Origin: Bradyrhizobium hereditatis
GTDB taxonomy: Bacteria; Pseudomonadota; Alphaproteobacteria; Rhizobiales; Xanthobacteraceae
Assembly (NCBI RefSeq): GCF_020329435.1
Contig: NZ_JAGKJK010000001.1
Location: 434,001 to 498,000, forward strand
Direction of reading: 5' to 3'
Length of the DNA stretch: 64,000 nucleotides
The stretch's first letter is position 1. Each line of letters opens with the position of its first letter. Of this stretch, positions 1 through 9,104 are shown piece after piece. The notes below the pieces were generated by a model, which saw only the letters and a list, made by a program, of their open reading frames with translations, was not told where the DNA came from and searched no databases. A program made the position numbers and the translations under genes.

Positions 1-1902
1 GTCGCCGTCTATTCGGAGGCCGATCGCGACGCCATGCATGTCGCAATGGCCGATGAGGCCGTGCTGCTCGGGCCGGCGCGGGCCCGCGACAGCTATCTCA
101 ACATCGAGCGTGTGATCGAAGCCGGGCGCCAGACTGGCGCCGAGGCTATCCATCCCGGCTACGGTTTCCTGTCTGAAAATGCCGAGTTCGCAGAGGCGTG
201 TCTGAAAGCCGGATTGGTGTTCGTCGGACCGACCGCCGAGATGATGACGGCGATGGGCTCGAAGTCCGGCTCCAAGGCGCTGATGGAAAAAGCGGGCGTG
301 CCGCTGGTGCCCGGCTATCACGGCGAGGCGCAGGACGAGGCAACGCTGTCCAACGCCGCCAACAAGATCGGATTCCCGGTTCTGGTAAAGGCCTCGGCCG
401 GCGGCGGTGGGCGCGGCATGCGCGTGGTCAATTCGGCCGGCGAGCTTGCGGCGGCAATTGTGAGCGCCAAGCGCGAGGCCAAGGCGGCGTTCGGCGACGA
501 CCGCATGCTGATCGAGAAATACGTGCAGAACCCGCGGCACATCGAGGTGCAGATCATCGGCGACAGCCACGGCAATCTGCTCTCGCTGTGGGAGCGCGAA
601 TGCACGCTGCAGCGCCGGCATCAGAAAGTGATCGAGGAGGCGCCGTCGCCGACGCTCGACGCCAATCAGCGCGAGAGGGTCTGCGATGCCGCGCGCAGGG
701 CGGCGGCTGCCGTGAACTATGTCGGCGCGGGCACGATCGAATTCGTTTCCGACGGCAAGGAGGTATTCTTCATCGAGATGAACACCCGACTGCAGGTCGA
801 GCATCCCGTGACGGAGCTGATCACGAGCGTCGATCTCGTCGAGTGGCAATTGCGCGTGGCGTTTGGCGAAAAGCTGCCGCTGGCGCAAAACGAAATCAAA
901 CTGAACGGCCATGCCATCGAGGCGCGGGTCTACGCCGAGAATCCGCAGAAGAACTTCATGCCCTCGGTCGGCCGGATCAGGACGTGGCAGACACCCGATG
1001 CGGTCGATGGCTTGCGGATCGATGCCGGCTATCGCGCTGGCGATGCGGTGTCGCCTTACTATGACGCCATGCTGGCCAAGGTGATCGCCTGGGCGCCGAC
1101 CCGTCAGGCCGCCATCGAGCGGCTCAACCGCGGGCTGGAGGAGACTGACGTCCGCGGCATCATCACCAATATCCCGTTCCTGTCAGCGCTCATCACGCAC
1201 CCGAACGTGCGCGCCAACACCATCGACACGGGATTCATCGAGCGCGAGCTGAAGAAGCTGACGGAAGCTTCGGGCACAGCGGGCGATCTCGAGCTTTGCG
1301 CAGCGGTCGCTGCGATCGTTAACGACGAGCAGAAGGCGGCGCGCAAGGAAGCGCATTCGCCGTGGCAGACTTTCGGCTGGATGCCGGTCGGGCAGCGGCA
1401 ACGGGTATTTTCGTTCCGGCAGGGGCAGGGCGCCGAACAGAAAGTGACGCTGCGATATGGCAACGGCCCGTCGACAATATCGATCGGCAAGCATCAGTTC
1501 GTATTCGCGATCTCGCCCGCGGATGGCGGCAGTTTCGACCTGACGCTCGACGGCGTGAAGACGCGCGTCACCGCCGTGATCGAGGGGCACGAGCTTTACT
1601 TACGCACCAGGAACGGTCGTTTCGACTTGCACTGGGTCGATCCGTTCGGCGGCGAAACCGAGGAACACGTCGGGGAGGACAAGATCGTGGCGCCCTTGCC
1701 GGGAACGGTCGTGGCGCTGCTGGCCGAGGAGGGCGCCACGCTGGAAAAAGGCGCGGCCATCCTGACGCTGGAAGTCATGAAAATGGAACAGACCTTGCGC
1801 GCTCCCTTTGCGGGCACATTGAAGAAGATCAGGTGCAAGGTTGGTGATATCGTCGGCGAAGGCGTTGAACTCGCCGAAGTCGAACCGACAGCAGCGTCAT
1901 GA
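1..1902 (+). CDS. mccA: methylcrotonoyl-CoA carboxylase biotin-containing alpha subunit (5' partial)
   Basis: ATP-dependent carboxylation of a biotin prosthetic group, the first half-reaction of 3-methylcrotonyl-CoA carboxylase in leucine/isovalerate breakdown. The reading frame is open from base 1 and reads VAVYSEADRD, the usual biotin-carboxylase N-terminal strand, so the true start lies a few tens of codons outside the window. Visible are the ATP-grasp glycine-rich loop (KASAGGGGRGMR, about 388-423), the active-site stretch EMNTRLQVEHPVTE (about 775-820) and a C-terminal biotinyl domain with EVMKMEQ, whose lysine codon is at 1780-1782. Its stop overlaps the mvaB start (ATGA). The adjacent HMG-CoA lyase is the reason for calling it the methylcrotonyl rather than the propionyl or acetyl enzyme; sequence alone would not separate these. 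Confidence 0.9.
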   Translation, partial: VAVYSEADRDAMHVAMADEAVLLGPARARDSYLNIERVIEAGRQTGAEAIHPGYGFLSENAEFAEACLKAGLVFVGPTAEMMTAMGSKSGSKALMEKAGVPLVPGYHGEAQDEATLSNAANKIGFPVLVKASAGGGGRGMRVVNSAGELAAAIVSAKREAKAAFGDDRMLIEKYVQNPRHIEVQIIGDSHGNLLSLWERECTLQRRHQKVIEEAPSPTLDANQRERVCDAARRAAAAVNYVGAGTIEFVSDGKEVFFIEMNTRLQVEHPVTELITSVDLVEWQLRVAFGEKLPLAQNEIKLNGHAIEARVYAENPQKNFMPSVGRIRTWQTPDAVDGLRIDAGYRAGDAVSPYYDAMLAKVIAWAPTRQAAIERLNRGLEETDVRGIITNIPFLSALITHPNVRANTIDTGFIERELKKLTEASGTAGDLELCAAVAAIVNDEQKAARKEAHSPWQTFGWMPVGQRQRVFSFRQGQGAEQKVTLRYGNGPSTISIGKHQFVFAISPADGGSFDLTLDGVKTRVTAVIEGHELYLRTRNGRFDLHWVDPFGGETEEHVGEDKIVAPLPGTVVALLAEEGATLEKGAAILTLEVMKMEQTLRAPFAGTLKKIRCKVGDIVGEGVELAEVEPTAAS

Positions 1903-2810
1903 GCGAGCGCGTTCACATTGTCGAAGTCGGCCCGCGCGACGGGCTGCAGAACGAAAAGACGCCGATCAGCGTCGCCGATCGGATTGCCTTCGTCGAGGCG
2001 CTGATCGGCGCCGGGCTCAGGGCGGTCGAGGTCGGCGCGTTCGTCTCGCCCAAAGCAATCCCGCAGATGGTCGGGTCGGCCGAGGTCCTGCAGGGCGTCA
2101 GCCATCACCGGGATTGCGAGCTTCCGGTGCTAGTGCCGAACGAGAAGGGCTATGAGGCATCGCAGGCGGCCGGTGCAAAACTGATTGCCGTATTCGCGGC
2201 GGCGTCCGAGAGCTTTTCGCGCGCCAATATCAACTGCTCGATCGCAGAATCGATCGAGCGCTTCAAGCCGGTGCTGGCCCGCGCCAAGGCAGACGGCGTC
2301 CGCGTGCGCGGCTATATCTCGACCGTGCTGGGCTGCCCCTATGAGGGTGAGATCAGGCCGCAGGCGGTTGTCGACGTCGCCAAAGTGTTATGGGATCTCG
2401 GCTGCTACGAAATCTCGCTCGGCGACACCATCGGCGTCGGCACGCCTTTGAAGGCGCGACAGCTATTGCGCGCGGTCGCCGGTCACGTGCCGATGGCCAA
2501 TCTCGCGATGCATTTCCACGACACCTATGGCCAGGCGCTCGCCAATCTCTACGCTGGCATGGAGGAAGGCTGCCGCGTGATCGATTCCGCCGCCGGCGGT
2601 CTTGGTGGCTGCCCCTATGCCCCCGGCGCGACGGGTAACGTCGCTACCGAAGACGTGGTCTACATGCTCGAAGGCATGGGCGTTCCGACCGGGGTCGACA
2701 TGGCAAAGCTGGTCGCCGCAACCAATGTCGTGAGCGGGCTGATTGGCCGCCCGCCGGTCAGCCGCGTCGCATCGGCGTTGAATGCGAAGAACGCCGCCGG
2801 CAATGCATGA
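1899..2810 (+). CDS. mvaB: hydroxymethylglutaryl-CoA lyase
   Basis: Cleaves (S)-3-hydroxy-3-methylglutaryl-CoA to acetoacetate and acetyl-CoA, the last step of leucine catabolism. The 303-residue protein has the standard length. The N-terminal VEVGPRDGLQNE (residues 8-19) holds the catalytic Arg13-Asp14 pair. HFHDTYGQAL supplies the metal-binding histidines, and GGCPYAPGATGN carries the conserved loop cysteine (Cys238). ATGA overlap with mccA shows translational coupling. The function is clear from family motifs and operon context. Confidence 0.95.
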   Translation: MSERVHIVEVGPRDGLQNEKTPISVADRIAFVEALIGAGLRAVEVGAFVSPKAIPQMVGSAEVLQGVSHHRDCELPVLVPNEKGYEASQAAGAKLIAVFAAASESFSRANINCSIAESIERFKPVLARAKADGVRVRGYISTVLGCPYEGEIRPQAVVDVAKVLWDLGCYEISLGDTIGVGTPLKARQLLRAVAGHVPMANLAMHFHDTYGQALANLYAGMEEGCRVIDSAAGGLGGCPYAPGATGNVATEDVVYMLEGMGVPTGVDMAKLVAATNVVSGLIGRPPVSRVASALNAKNAAGNA

Positions 2811-3226
2811 GGTGGAGGGCAAGGACGTTGGCGGCGATAGCCGTTACGATGGCTGCCCTGTTTGCAATCGTGGCCTATGTCGATTCGACCTATGATTGGG
2901 AGAGTGCGATTGGACTCTGCCACGTACCGGTGACAAGCGTCACGCCCAATCCAAATGCCAAGCTCTCAGCGGTCGTGTTTGAAGTGTATTGTGGGCCGCT
3001 ACCGCCTTTGAATGCGCATGTAGCTCTGGTCCCGAACGGCCGGACGTTTTCTCGAAAGCGCGACGTCGACTTCCTGGTGCTGGCTGGAAGTGATAGTCCG
3101 AAGGTGCAATGGACGGGAGAATCCACGCTGGACATCCGCTTGCCCGCACTAGCCAAAGTAATCAAGCGCGAGACCCAGGTAGGACATGTGACAGTGACCT
3201 ACACAGAGGCTCTGTGGGGCGAGTAG
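2807..3226 (+). CDS. hypothetical protein with N-terminal membrane anchor
   Basis: A 139-residue protein I do not recognise. Residues about 8-25 form one hydrophobic segment (uncleaved anchor or signal peptide). The rest is a beta-rich soluble part, probably periplasmic, with two cysteines (GLCHVP and VYCGPL) that could form a disulfide. Its ATG overlaps the mvaB stop (ATGA), so it is translated with the leucine operon, but nothing links it to leucine breakdown. It ends just before a strong hairpin. Confidence 0.6.
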   Translation: MRWRARTLAAIAVTMAALFAIVAYVDSTYDWESAIGLCHVPVTSVTPNPNAKLSAVVFEVYCGPLPPLNAHVALVPNGRTFSRKRDVDFLVLAGSDSPKVQWTGESTLDIRLPALAKVIKRETQVGHVTVTYTEALWGE

Positions 3227-3239
3227 ACCAGGGTTTCGG

Positions 3240-3263
3240 CGCCGCCACAAACGCGTGGCGGCG
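3240..3263. terminator. hairpin between convergent genes
   Basis: CGCCGCCAC, a 6-base loop, then GTGGCGGCG: a perfect 9-bp GC-rich stem between the end of the 2807-3226 gene and the end of the minus-strand dapA-like gene. There is no T-run on either side, so it may be a factor-dependent or bidirectional stop rather than a classical intrinsic terminator. Confidence 0.5.
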
Positions 3264-3286
3264 ACGTTGAGCTATAGGTAGGCCGC

Positions 3287-4213
3287 TTACGCGGCCTTCA
3301 GCCCGACATTCGGCAGCACCGGCCGGTTTTTCAGCGCTTTCGCCATCATCGCCTCGACCTCCGCCTTCTCGTGCGGCAGCAGCGCCAGTCGCGGCGGGCG
3401 GGTCAAGGCGGTGCCGCGGCCCATGATGTGCTCGCAAAGCTTGATGCACTGGACGAGATCCGGACGAGCATCGAGGTGCAACAGCGGCATGAACCACTCG
3501 TAAAGCGGCATGGCCTCGGCATAGCGCCCCGCCTTGGCGAGACGGAACAGCGTCTCGCCTTCGCGCGGGAAGGCGTTCGACATGCCGGAGACCCAACCCA
3601 CGGCGCCCATGGCGACACTCTCGACGATGACATCGTCGAGACCGGCGAACAGCACGAAGCGATCGCCGACCATGTTGCGGGTATCGATGAAGCGCCGCGT
3701 GTCGCCGGAAGAATCCTTGAAGCAGACGACGGTTTCGACATCGGCGAGCGAAGCCAGGATATCTGGCGTTACGTCGTTCTTATAGATCGGCGGATTGTTG
3801 TAGAGCATGACCGGCAGGTCGGTCGCGCTGGCGACCGCGCGGAAGTGCGCGGCGGTTTCGTGCGGCTTGGAGGAATAGACCAGCGCGGGCATGACCATGA
3901 TGCCGTCGATGCCGACGCGCGCGGCCTCCTTGGCGGTCTCGACGGCGAAGGCGGTGGTGAACTCGGCGATGCCGCACAGTACGGGCACGCGGCCTGCCGA
4001 GACAGATTTCGCCGCCTCCATGATCGCGACTTTCTCCTTGCGCTCCAGCGAGGTGTTCTCGCCGACAGACCCGCAGACGATCAGTCCGGAAATGCCGTCG
4101 CGGATCAGGCCATCCATGACCTTCGCCGTCGCATCGATATTGAGCGACAGATCATCATTGAACTGCGTGGTAACGGCCGGGAAGACGCCTTCCCAGGAAA
4201 TGCGTGGGCTCAT
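3287..4213 (-). CDS. dihydrodipicolinate synthase/N-acetylneuraminate lyase family protein
   Basis: Class I aldolase/lyase-type TIM barrel that forms a Schiff base with a 2-oxo acid. The 308-residue protein has the family length. It has the GSVGENTSL turn (residues 48-56), the catalytic tyrosine in LYNNPPIY (Tyr138) and the Schiff-base lysine in CFKDSSGD (Lys166). It is the last gene of the minus-strand series dctQ-dctM-dctP-dapA. That context argues for a catabolic lyase or dehydratase acting on the acid imported by the TRAP system, not for lysine biosynthesis. The substrate is not readable from the sequence. Confidence 0.85.
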   Translation of the reverse strand: MSPRISWEGVFPAVTTQFNDDLSLNIDATAKVMDGLIRDGISGLIVCGSVGENTSLERKEKVAIMEAAKSVSAGRVPVLCGIAEFTTAFAVETAKEAARVGIDGIMVMPALVYSSKPHETAAHFRAVASATDLPVMLYNNPPIYKNDVTPDILASLADVETVVCFKDSSGDTRRFIDTRNMVGDRFVLFAGLDDVIVESVAMGAVGWVSGMSNAFPREGETLFRLAKAGRYAEAMPLYEWFMPLLHLDARPDLVQCIKLCEHIMGRGTALTRPPRLALLPHEKAEVEAMMAKALKNRPVLPNVGLKAA

Positions 4214-4287
4214 TATTTGGCTCCGATTGGAATTGGCCGGCGGATGCGTGCACCCGCCGGAATTTGATGATGCGAACGATGGAAGGA

Positions 4288-5271
4288 TCAGAGCGTCGCG
4301 CCAACTTTTCGCAGCTCAGCGAGAACGGGCGCCTTGGGCAGCCAGATCTTGTCGAACTCGGCAATGACTGCCTCGGTATCGCCGGCCGGGACCTGGCGGA
4401 TCGGGATCGGCGCGTTCTTGAAGTTCTCGATCAGCCTCGGCTCATTGCCGGCCAGCTCGTCGATCTGCGCATCGAGCGTCGACTTGACGGTCTTGGTGAT
4501 CAGCTCCCGGTCGGCGGTCGGCAGCGATTGCCAAACACGGCCCGAGACCACTGCCGCCATCGGCATGAAGACGGCGTTCATCTGCAGGATGACCTTGGAG
4601 ACCTTGTCGAAGCGCTGGTTCCAGGAGAATTCCAGATCCGCTTCCAGCCCGTCAACCTGGCCGTTTGCCATGGCGTCGAACACCTGCGGCGTCGGGATCG
4701 GCGTCGGCGCTGCGCCGAGCGAGGAATAGAAATCGCGGTAGACCGGCGTCGGGTTGATGCGCAGCTTCATGCCCTTGATGTCGGCAAGCCCGGTCAGATC
4801 CTTCGCCGAGAAGATGGCGCGCATGCCGGTGATGCCCCAGCCGAGGCCAATCGTTCCGGTTTCCTGCGGCAGCACCTCGAACAGCTTGATCGCCGCCGGA
4901 TGGCGGACGAACTTCGCCACCGCCGGCGTCGAGCGCACGATATAGGGCGCGTTGATCGCCGCGATATGCGGCACGCGCGAGCCGAGCTCGGCGGCCTGGA
5001 TGAAGCCCATGTCGAGCGCGCCGGACTGCAACTGCTGCATCATCGCCGGCTCGTTGCCGAGCTGGCCGGAGTGGAACACGGTCATGGTCAGGCGGCCGTT
5101 GGTGGCTGCCTTGAGATCCTCGCCGAGCTTCAGCGCCGCCTTATTCCAGGAATGGCCGTTGGGTGTGATCAGGCCAAGGCGGAATTCCTTGGCCTGTGCC
5201 AGCGCGAGCGACGGCGCGAACAACGGCACGGCCGCGCTGGCGGCAAGGAAGCGGCGACGTGAAAGCGGCAT
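4288..5271 (-). CDS. dctP: TRAP transporter solute-binding protein, DctP family
   Basis: Periplasmic receptor of a tripartite ATP-independent (TRAP) importer for an organic acid. The 327-residue protein begins with a twin-arginine-type signal (SRRRFLAASAA, residues 4-14; likely cleavage after ALA near residue 25). It contains the family segment GMKLRINPTPV with the arginine that normally salt-bridges the ligand carboxylate. It lies 25 bp downstream of dctM in the same operon. The ligand is probably a sugar acid or hydroxy/keto acid given the DapA-family neighbour, but this is inference. Confidence 0.9.
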   Translation of the reverse strand: MPLSRRRFLAASAAVPLFAPSLALAQAKEFRLGLITPNGHSWNKAALKLGEDLKAATNGRLTMTVFHSGQLGNEPAMMQQLQSGALDMGFIQAAELGSRVPHIAAINAPYIVRSTPAVAKFVRHPAAIKLFEVLPQETGTIGLGWGITGMRAIFSAKDLTGLADIKGMKLRINPTPVYRDFYSSLGAAPTPIPTPQVFDAMANGQVDGLEADLEFSWNQRFDKVSKVILQMNAVFMPMAAVVSGRVWQSLPTADRELITKTVKSTLDAQIDELAGNEPRLIENFKNAPIPIRQVPAGDTEAVIAEFDKIWLPKAPVLAELRKVGATL

Positions 5272-5296
5272 GATTGGGCTCCTTGAGGGGTTGGAC

Positions 5297-6562
5297 CTAC
5301 TTGATGAGGACGAGGGAGAGGGAGGGGTAAAGCGAGAGCAGCACCAGGAGGATGCAGGAAATGCCGAACAGCGGCAGCGTGACCATGAACATCTTCCCCG
5401 GCTTGGCGCCGGTGACGGCGGCGGCGACGAAGAAGCAAAGGCCGACCGGCGGCGACAGCAGTCCGAGCACCAGGTTGATCACCACGACGACGCCGAACTG
5501 GCGCGGATCGATGTGATAGATGTCGGTTGCGATCGGCAGCAGGATCGGCACCGTCATGATCAAGCCGGGGATGCCGTCGATAACAGTGCCGATGACGAGC
5601 AGGATCACGTTGCAGAGAAGCATGAAAGTGACGGGATCCTTGGCGACCGACTGGATCCAGCCTGCAGTCTCCTGCGGCACCTTGCCGAAGATCAGCACCC
5701 AGGAGAACACCGCCGCCGCAGCGACCAGAAAGAGCACGATGGCCGAGTAGATGCCGGCGCGCAGCATCATCTGCGGCAACTGCGAAAACTTGAACTCCTT
5801 GGTCCAGTATTTGCCCACGAGCGCCGCCGCCACGGCGCCGACGGCGGCGGATTCTGTCGCATTCGCGAGCCCACCCAAAATGCTGCCGACGATCACGATC
5901 GGAATGAGCAGGGTCGGCGATGTCCGCAGGATCGTCATCAGCCGCTGCCGCGGGCTCTGATAATCGGCCTTGGGATAGTTGTAGACGTATCCCATTAGCG
6001 CGATGGCGATGCAGAACATCGCCGTCAGGATCGCGCCCGGCACGATGCCGGCGATCAGCATGTCGCTGACCGAGACCTGCGCCAGCACGCTGTAGACGAC
6101 AAACATCACCGAGGGCGGAATGATCGGCCCGAGCATGCCGCCATAGGCGGTCAATCCTGCCGCGAAAGTCTTGTCGTAGCCCTTCTTTTCCATCTCCGGC
6201 ACCATGATCTGCGCCATGATCGCGACCTGCGCGGTCGCAGACCCCAGGATGGAAGAGACGAACATGTTGGCGAGGATGTTGACGTAGGCGAGGCCGCCCT
6301 TGAGCGAACCGACGAACGCCATCGCCATGTCGACGATTCGCCGGGTGATGCCGCCGCCATTCATGATCTCGCCGATCAGGATGAACAGCGGGATGGCGAT
6401 CAGGCCGTAGCTGTCGACCCCGCCGAATAGCTGCAGCGGGTAGGACTGGAACAGCACCGGATTACCCGATGCGATTATGTAGACGAAGCCGGCGAGGCAG
6501 AGACAAAGCCCGATCGGCACGCCGACCAGCATGATCGCGATGAAGGCGGCTGACGTGATCAC
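5297..6562 (-). CDS. dctM: TRAP transporter large permease subunit DctM
   Basis: Large membrane subunit (421 residues, about 12 membrane segments) that couples solute uptake to the sodium gradient. The frame stays open upstream to 6988, but I place the start at a GTG (6562) reading VITSAAFIAIMLVG. This gives the family length and N-terminus and makes TAGTG, a one-base overlap with the dctQ stop. Upstream residues in that frame are an antisense-like shadow of dctQ. Conserved glycine-rich loops such as GMLGPIIPPS are present. Confidence 0.9.
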   Translation of the reverse strand: MITSAAFIAIMLVGVPIGLCLCLAGFVYIIASGNPVLFQSYPLQLFGGVDSYGLIAIPLFILIGEIMNGGGITRRIVDMAMAFVGSLKGGLAYVNILANMFVSSILGSATAQVAIMAQIMVPEMEKKGYDKTFAAGLTAYGGMLGPIIPPSVMFVVYSVLAQVSVSDMLIAGIVPGAILTAMFCIAIALMGYVYNYPKADYQSPRQRLMTILRTSPTLLIPIVIVGSILGGLANATESAAVGAVAAALVGKYWTKEFKFSQLPQMMLRAGIYSAIVLFLVAAAAVFSWVLIFGKVPQETAGWIQSVAKDPVTFMLLCNVILLVIGTVIDGIPGLIMTVPILLPIATDIYHIDPRQFGVVVVINLVLGLLSPPVGLCFFVAAAVTGAKPGKMFMVTLPLFGISCILLVLLSLYPSLSLVLIK

Positions 6563-7185
6563 TAGTTGACCCCGTCGAGCTCGGAGAGCTGAAAGCCCTT
6601 CGGCGGCGTGCGCGGCACCAGTTCGAGATCTTCGAGCAGATTCGCCAGTCCATGAATGGTCATCGACACCGCGAAAATCGGAAGCGTCAAATAGAGCACC
6701 CAGGTCGGCCAGTTCAGCGTCTGCGTACGTTCGGTATAGAGGAAGTTGAACGTCTCGGCGGCGAGCCTGCGTGCGTCGAAGCCGGCGCGGGCAAGCCCGA
6801 TCGGATCCATCCAGAGGAAGCAGGTGATGATCAGCGCCACGCCGAATACGACGACCATGCCGGTCGCAATCACCTTCGCGATCTTCTGATGCTGCGCTGA
6901 GAGGCGCTCGGTCATCATCGTGACCGCAAAGTCGAGCCGCAGCCGCGTCATGGCGGAGGCGCCGATGAAGGTCAGCCAGACCGCGCAATAGACCGCGGAT
7001 TCATCGATCCAGTAGATCGGGAAGTGCGAGTAGCGCGTGACGACGTTCACCAGGATCAGGCTCGTCAGCAGATACATCAGCCCCATCAAGGCGATGCGCT
7101 CGAAAGCCAGCAGGTGACTCGAAACTCTGACAACGAGCCGCCGGGCGCTGAACGCCGGCGCATCTGCAATCGTCTGCTCGCTCAT
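6562..7185 (-). CDS. dctQ: TRAP transporter small permease subunit DctQ
   Basis: Small four-helix membrane subunit (207 residues) that pairs with DctM. Hydrophobic segments are spaced as in the family, with the motif WIDESAVYCAVWLTFIGAS in the middle. It is the first gene of the minus-strand TRAP operon. Upstream, 47-61 bp from its start, lies the palindrome at 7232-7246, and a divergent GntR gene follows, so the operon is probably repressed by that regulator. Confidence 0.88.
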   Translation of the reverse strand: MSEQTIADAPAFSARRLVVRVSSHLLAFERIALMGLMYLLTSLILVNVVTRYSHFPIYWIDESAVYCAVWLTFIGASAMTRLRLDFAVTMMTERLSAQHQKIAKVIATGMVVVFGVALIITCFLWMDPIGLARAGFDARRLAAETFNFLYTERTQTLNWPTWVLYLTLPIFAVSMTIHGLANLLEDLELVPRTPPKGFQLSELDGVN

Positions 7186-7231
7186 GAAGAGCCCCGCTCC
7201 CCCATTTGAAATTTGCCGTGCACTTCGAGCG

Positions 7232-7246
7232 TGTATAATTTATACA
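7232..7246. promoter_or_regulatory. palindromic operator in the dctQ/gntR divergent promoter region
   Basis: TGTATA-ATT-TATACA is a perfect 6-bp inverted repeat with a 3-base centre, in an AT-rich patch between the divergent TRAP operon and the GntR gene. FadR-subfamily GntR proteins typically bind short palindromes of this kind. A perfect TATAAT hexamer (7234-7239, plus strand) lies inside it and a TTGACA hexamer (minus strand, 7251-7256) lies beside it. A bound regulator could therefore block promoters in both directions; exact transcription starts are not determined. Confidence 0.6.
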
Positions 7247-7345
7247 ATCTTGTCAAATGGAGATTGTGGGGCACGGATAGCGTTCGCTGGGTCGGGACCA
7301 CATCGACGTGCGAAACAGGGCGGGCCTCGATCGGAAAGGCCGGCG

Positions 7346-8044
7346 ATGATGATGGAAGATCAAATGAAAGGCCCCCTGAAGCACCGGACGCTGTCGGCTG
7401 CGATCGTCGACCAGCTCCGGCAGGCCATTCTCGACGGCACTTATCCAGCCGGCTCCCAGCTACGGCAAGATGCGCTCGGCGACGCTTACGGCGTCAGCCG
7501 CATTCCGGTGCGCGAGGCGCTGTTTCAGCTCGAGGCCGAGGGGCTGGTGCGGATCGTCCCGCAAAAGGGCGCGATCGTCTCGGAGCTGTCGCTGGACGAA
7601 ATCAACGACGTGTTCGATCTGCGCCGGATCATGGAGCCGCGGCTCCTCGCGCAGTCCGCTCCGCATTTTGTGGAAGAAGATTTTGCCGGGCTGGATGACA
7701 TCCAGAAACGTTTCGAGAAGGCGATCAAGGCGCGCAACGTCAGCGAATGGGGCCAGCTCAACGCCGACTTCCATATGGCGCTGTACATTCATGCGCGGCG
7801 GCCGCGTACCAAGGCGATCGTCGTGGCGCTATTGCAGACCAGCGACCGCTACACGCGTTTGCAACTCTCCAATACCAAGGCGATGGGCACGGCCGAAAAG
7901 GAGCACGCCCATCTGATCGCGCTATGCCGGGCGAAAGAGATCGATGAGGCCTGCCGGTTTCTGGAGCAGCATATCGAGTCTGTCCGGAGGGACTTGTTGC
8001 AGGTGGTGGGCGCAGGGACGATCGCAGCGCGAGCCGGCCGATGA
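7346..8044 (+). CDS. GntR family transcriptional regulator (FadR/FCD subfamily)
   Basis: Ligand-responsive DNA-binding regulator, 232 residues. The N-terminal winged helix contains YGVSRIPVREALFQLEAEGL, the GntR recognition helix region. The C-terminal FCD domain has the usual metal/acid-binding residues (NADFHMAL, EHAHLIAL and QHIES). I chose the first of three consecutive ATG codons because GGAAAGG sits about seven bases upstream. It is divergent from the TRAP/DapA operon with a palindrome between them, so it probably regulates that operon and itself. Confidence 0.88.
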   Translation: MMMEDQMKGPLKHRTLSAAIVDQLRQAILDGTYPAGSQLRQDALGDAYGVSRIPVREALFQLEAEGLVRIVPQKGAIVSELSLDEINDVFDLRRIMEPRLLAQSAPHFVEEDFAGLDDIQKRFEKAIKARNVSEWGQLNADFHMALYIHARRPRTKAIVVALLQTSDRYTRLQLSNTKAMGTAEKEHAHLIALCRAKEIDEACRFLEQHIESVRRDLLQVVGAGTIAARAGR

Positions 8045-8081
8045 AGCGTATAGCGAATATGATCAGGACCAGGATCATGCA

Positions 8082-9104
8082 TCATGGGGCGACGTCGCTG
8101 GCAAGCTTCAGCAGATTGGCTGACATCGCGGTCTTCGCGCTGTAGTCCTTCCACGCAGTATCGCGCGCGATGTCCCGCCACTTGCTGACCGTCGCGACAT
8201 CGAGCATGCTGATCGTGGCGCCGGCTCTCTCGTAGACTTTGGCGACCTCGATATCATCGTCCTGCGCGCCCTTGCGGCCGAACGTTTCCAGTTCGCTGCC
8301 GACATCAAGGATGATGTCCTGGTGCTTCTTCGGCAGTTTGTCGAAGATCGCCTTCGACATCATCAACGGCTCCAGCATGAACCAGTAGGAGGCGCCGGCA
8401 CCCGAGGTCAGGCACTTCGCGACCTCTTCGAGGCGGAACGAGATCAGGCTGGTGGAGGAGGTGATGCCGGCGTCGCAGGCGCCCGTCTGCATCGCGGCAT
8501 AGATTTCGTTCGAGGGCATCGAGAGCGCGCTGGCGCCCGCCGTCTTCAGCACCATGTCCATCTCGCGCGAGCCGCCGCGCACTTTCAGCCCCTTGGCATC
8601 TTCGGGGGCGACGATCGGCCTGGATCGGCTGGCGACGCCGCCGGCTTGCCAGACCCAGGTCAGGAGGATGATGCCCTTGTCGGCGAGGAAGTCGGTCAGC
8701 GCTTTGCCGACCGGAGCCTCCTTCCAGCGCAGGCCCTGGTCGTAGGTCGCGACGAGACCCGGCATCAGTCCAATATTGGTCTCCGGCAATTCACCGCCCG
8801 CGTAGGGCATCGGGTACAGGCTGATGTCGAGCGCGCCTTTGCGCATTGCCGAGAACTGCGCGATGGTCTTGATCAGCGTGGAGTTCGGATAGACCTCGGC
8901 TGCGATCTCGCCACCGCTGCGCTTGGCGACTTCGGTGGCGAAGGTCCGGCACAGGCGGTCACGGAAGTCGCCCTTGTCAATGGTGCCACCCGGGAACTGG
9001 TGCGAGATCTTCAGCGTGGTGGCGGCATGGGCAATGCCGGTGCCGAAATGAAGCACGGCGGGCGCGGCAAGTGTAGATGCGATGACATGGCGGCGTGTCA
9101 GCAT
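8082..9104 (-). CDS. second TRAP transporter solute-binding protein, DctP family
   Basis: A 340-residue periplasmic binding protein with signal MLTRRHVIASTLAAPAVL and likely cleavage after AHA. ATG at 9104 is preferred over a TTG five codons upstream because GGGGA lies seven bases before it. It resembles the other DctP only distantly. It has the ligand-binding strand KGLKVRGGSREMD and no permease genes of its own. It is convergent with the GntR gene and may share the adjacent DctQM, or it may belong to a permease elsewhere. Confidence 0.85.
   Translation of the reverse strand: MLTRRHVIASTLAAPAVLHFGTGIAHAATTLKISHQFPGGTIDKGDFRDRLCRTFATEVAKRSGGEIAAEVYPNSTLIKTIAQFSAMRKGALDISLYPMPYAGGELPETNIGLMPGLVATYDQGLRWKEAPVGKALTDFLADKGIILLTWVWQAGGVASRSRPIVAPEDAKGLKVRGGSREMDMVLKTAGASALSMPSNEIYAAMQTGACDAGITSSTSLISFRLEEVAKCLTSGAGASYWFMLEPLMMSKAIFDKLPKKHQDIILDVGSELETFGRKGAQDDDIEVAKVYERAGATISMLDVATVSKWRDIARDTAWKDYSAKTAMSANLLKLASDVAP

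Noticed and set aside
4204..5998. Plus-strand frames of about 350 codons over the TRAP genes
   Set aside because: They mirror dctP and dctM codon for codon on the other strand and show Arg/Gly/Asp-rich shadow composition.
6563..6988. N-terminal extension of dctM to 563 residues
   Set aside because: The extra 142 residues overlap dctQ in another frame and are not hydrophobic; a GTG start at 6562 gives the family length.
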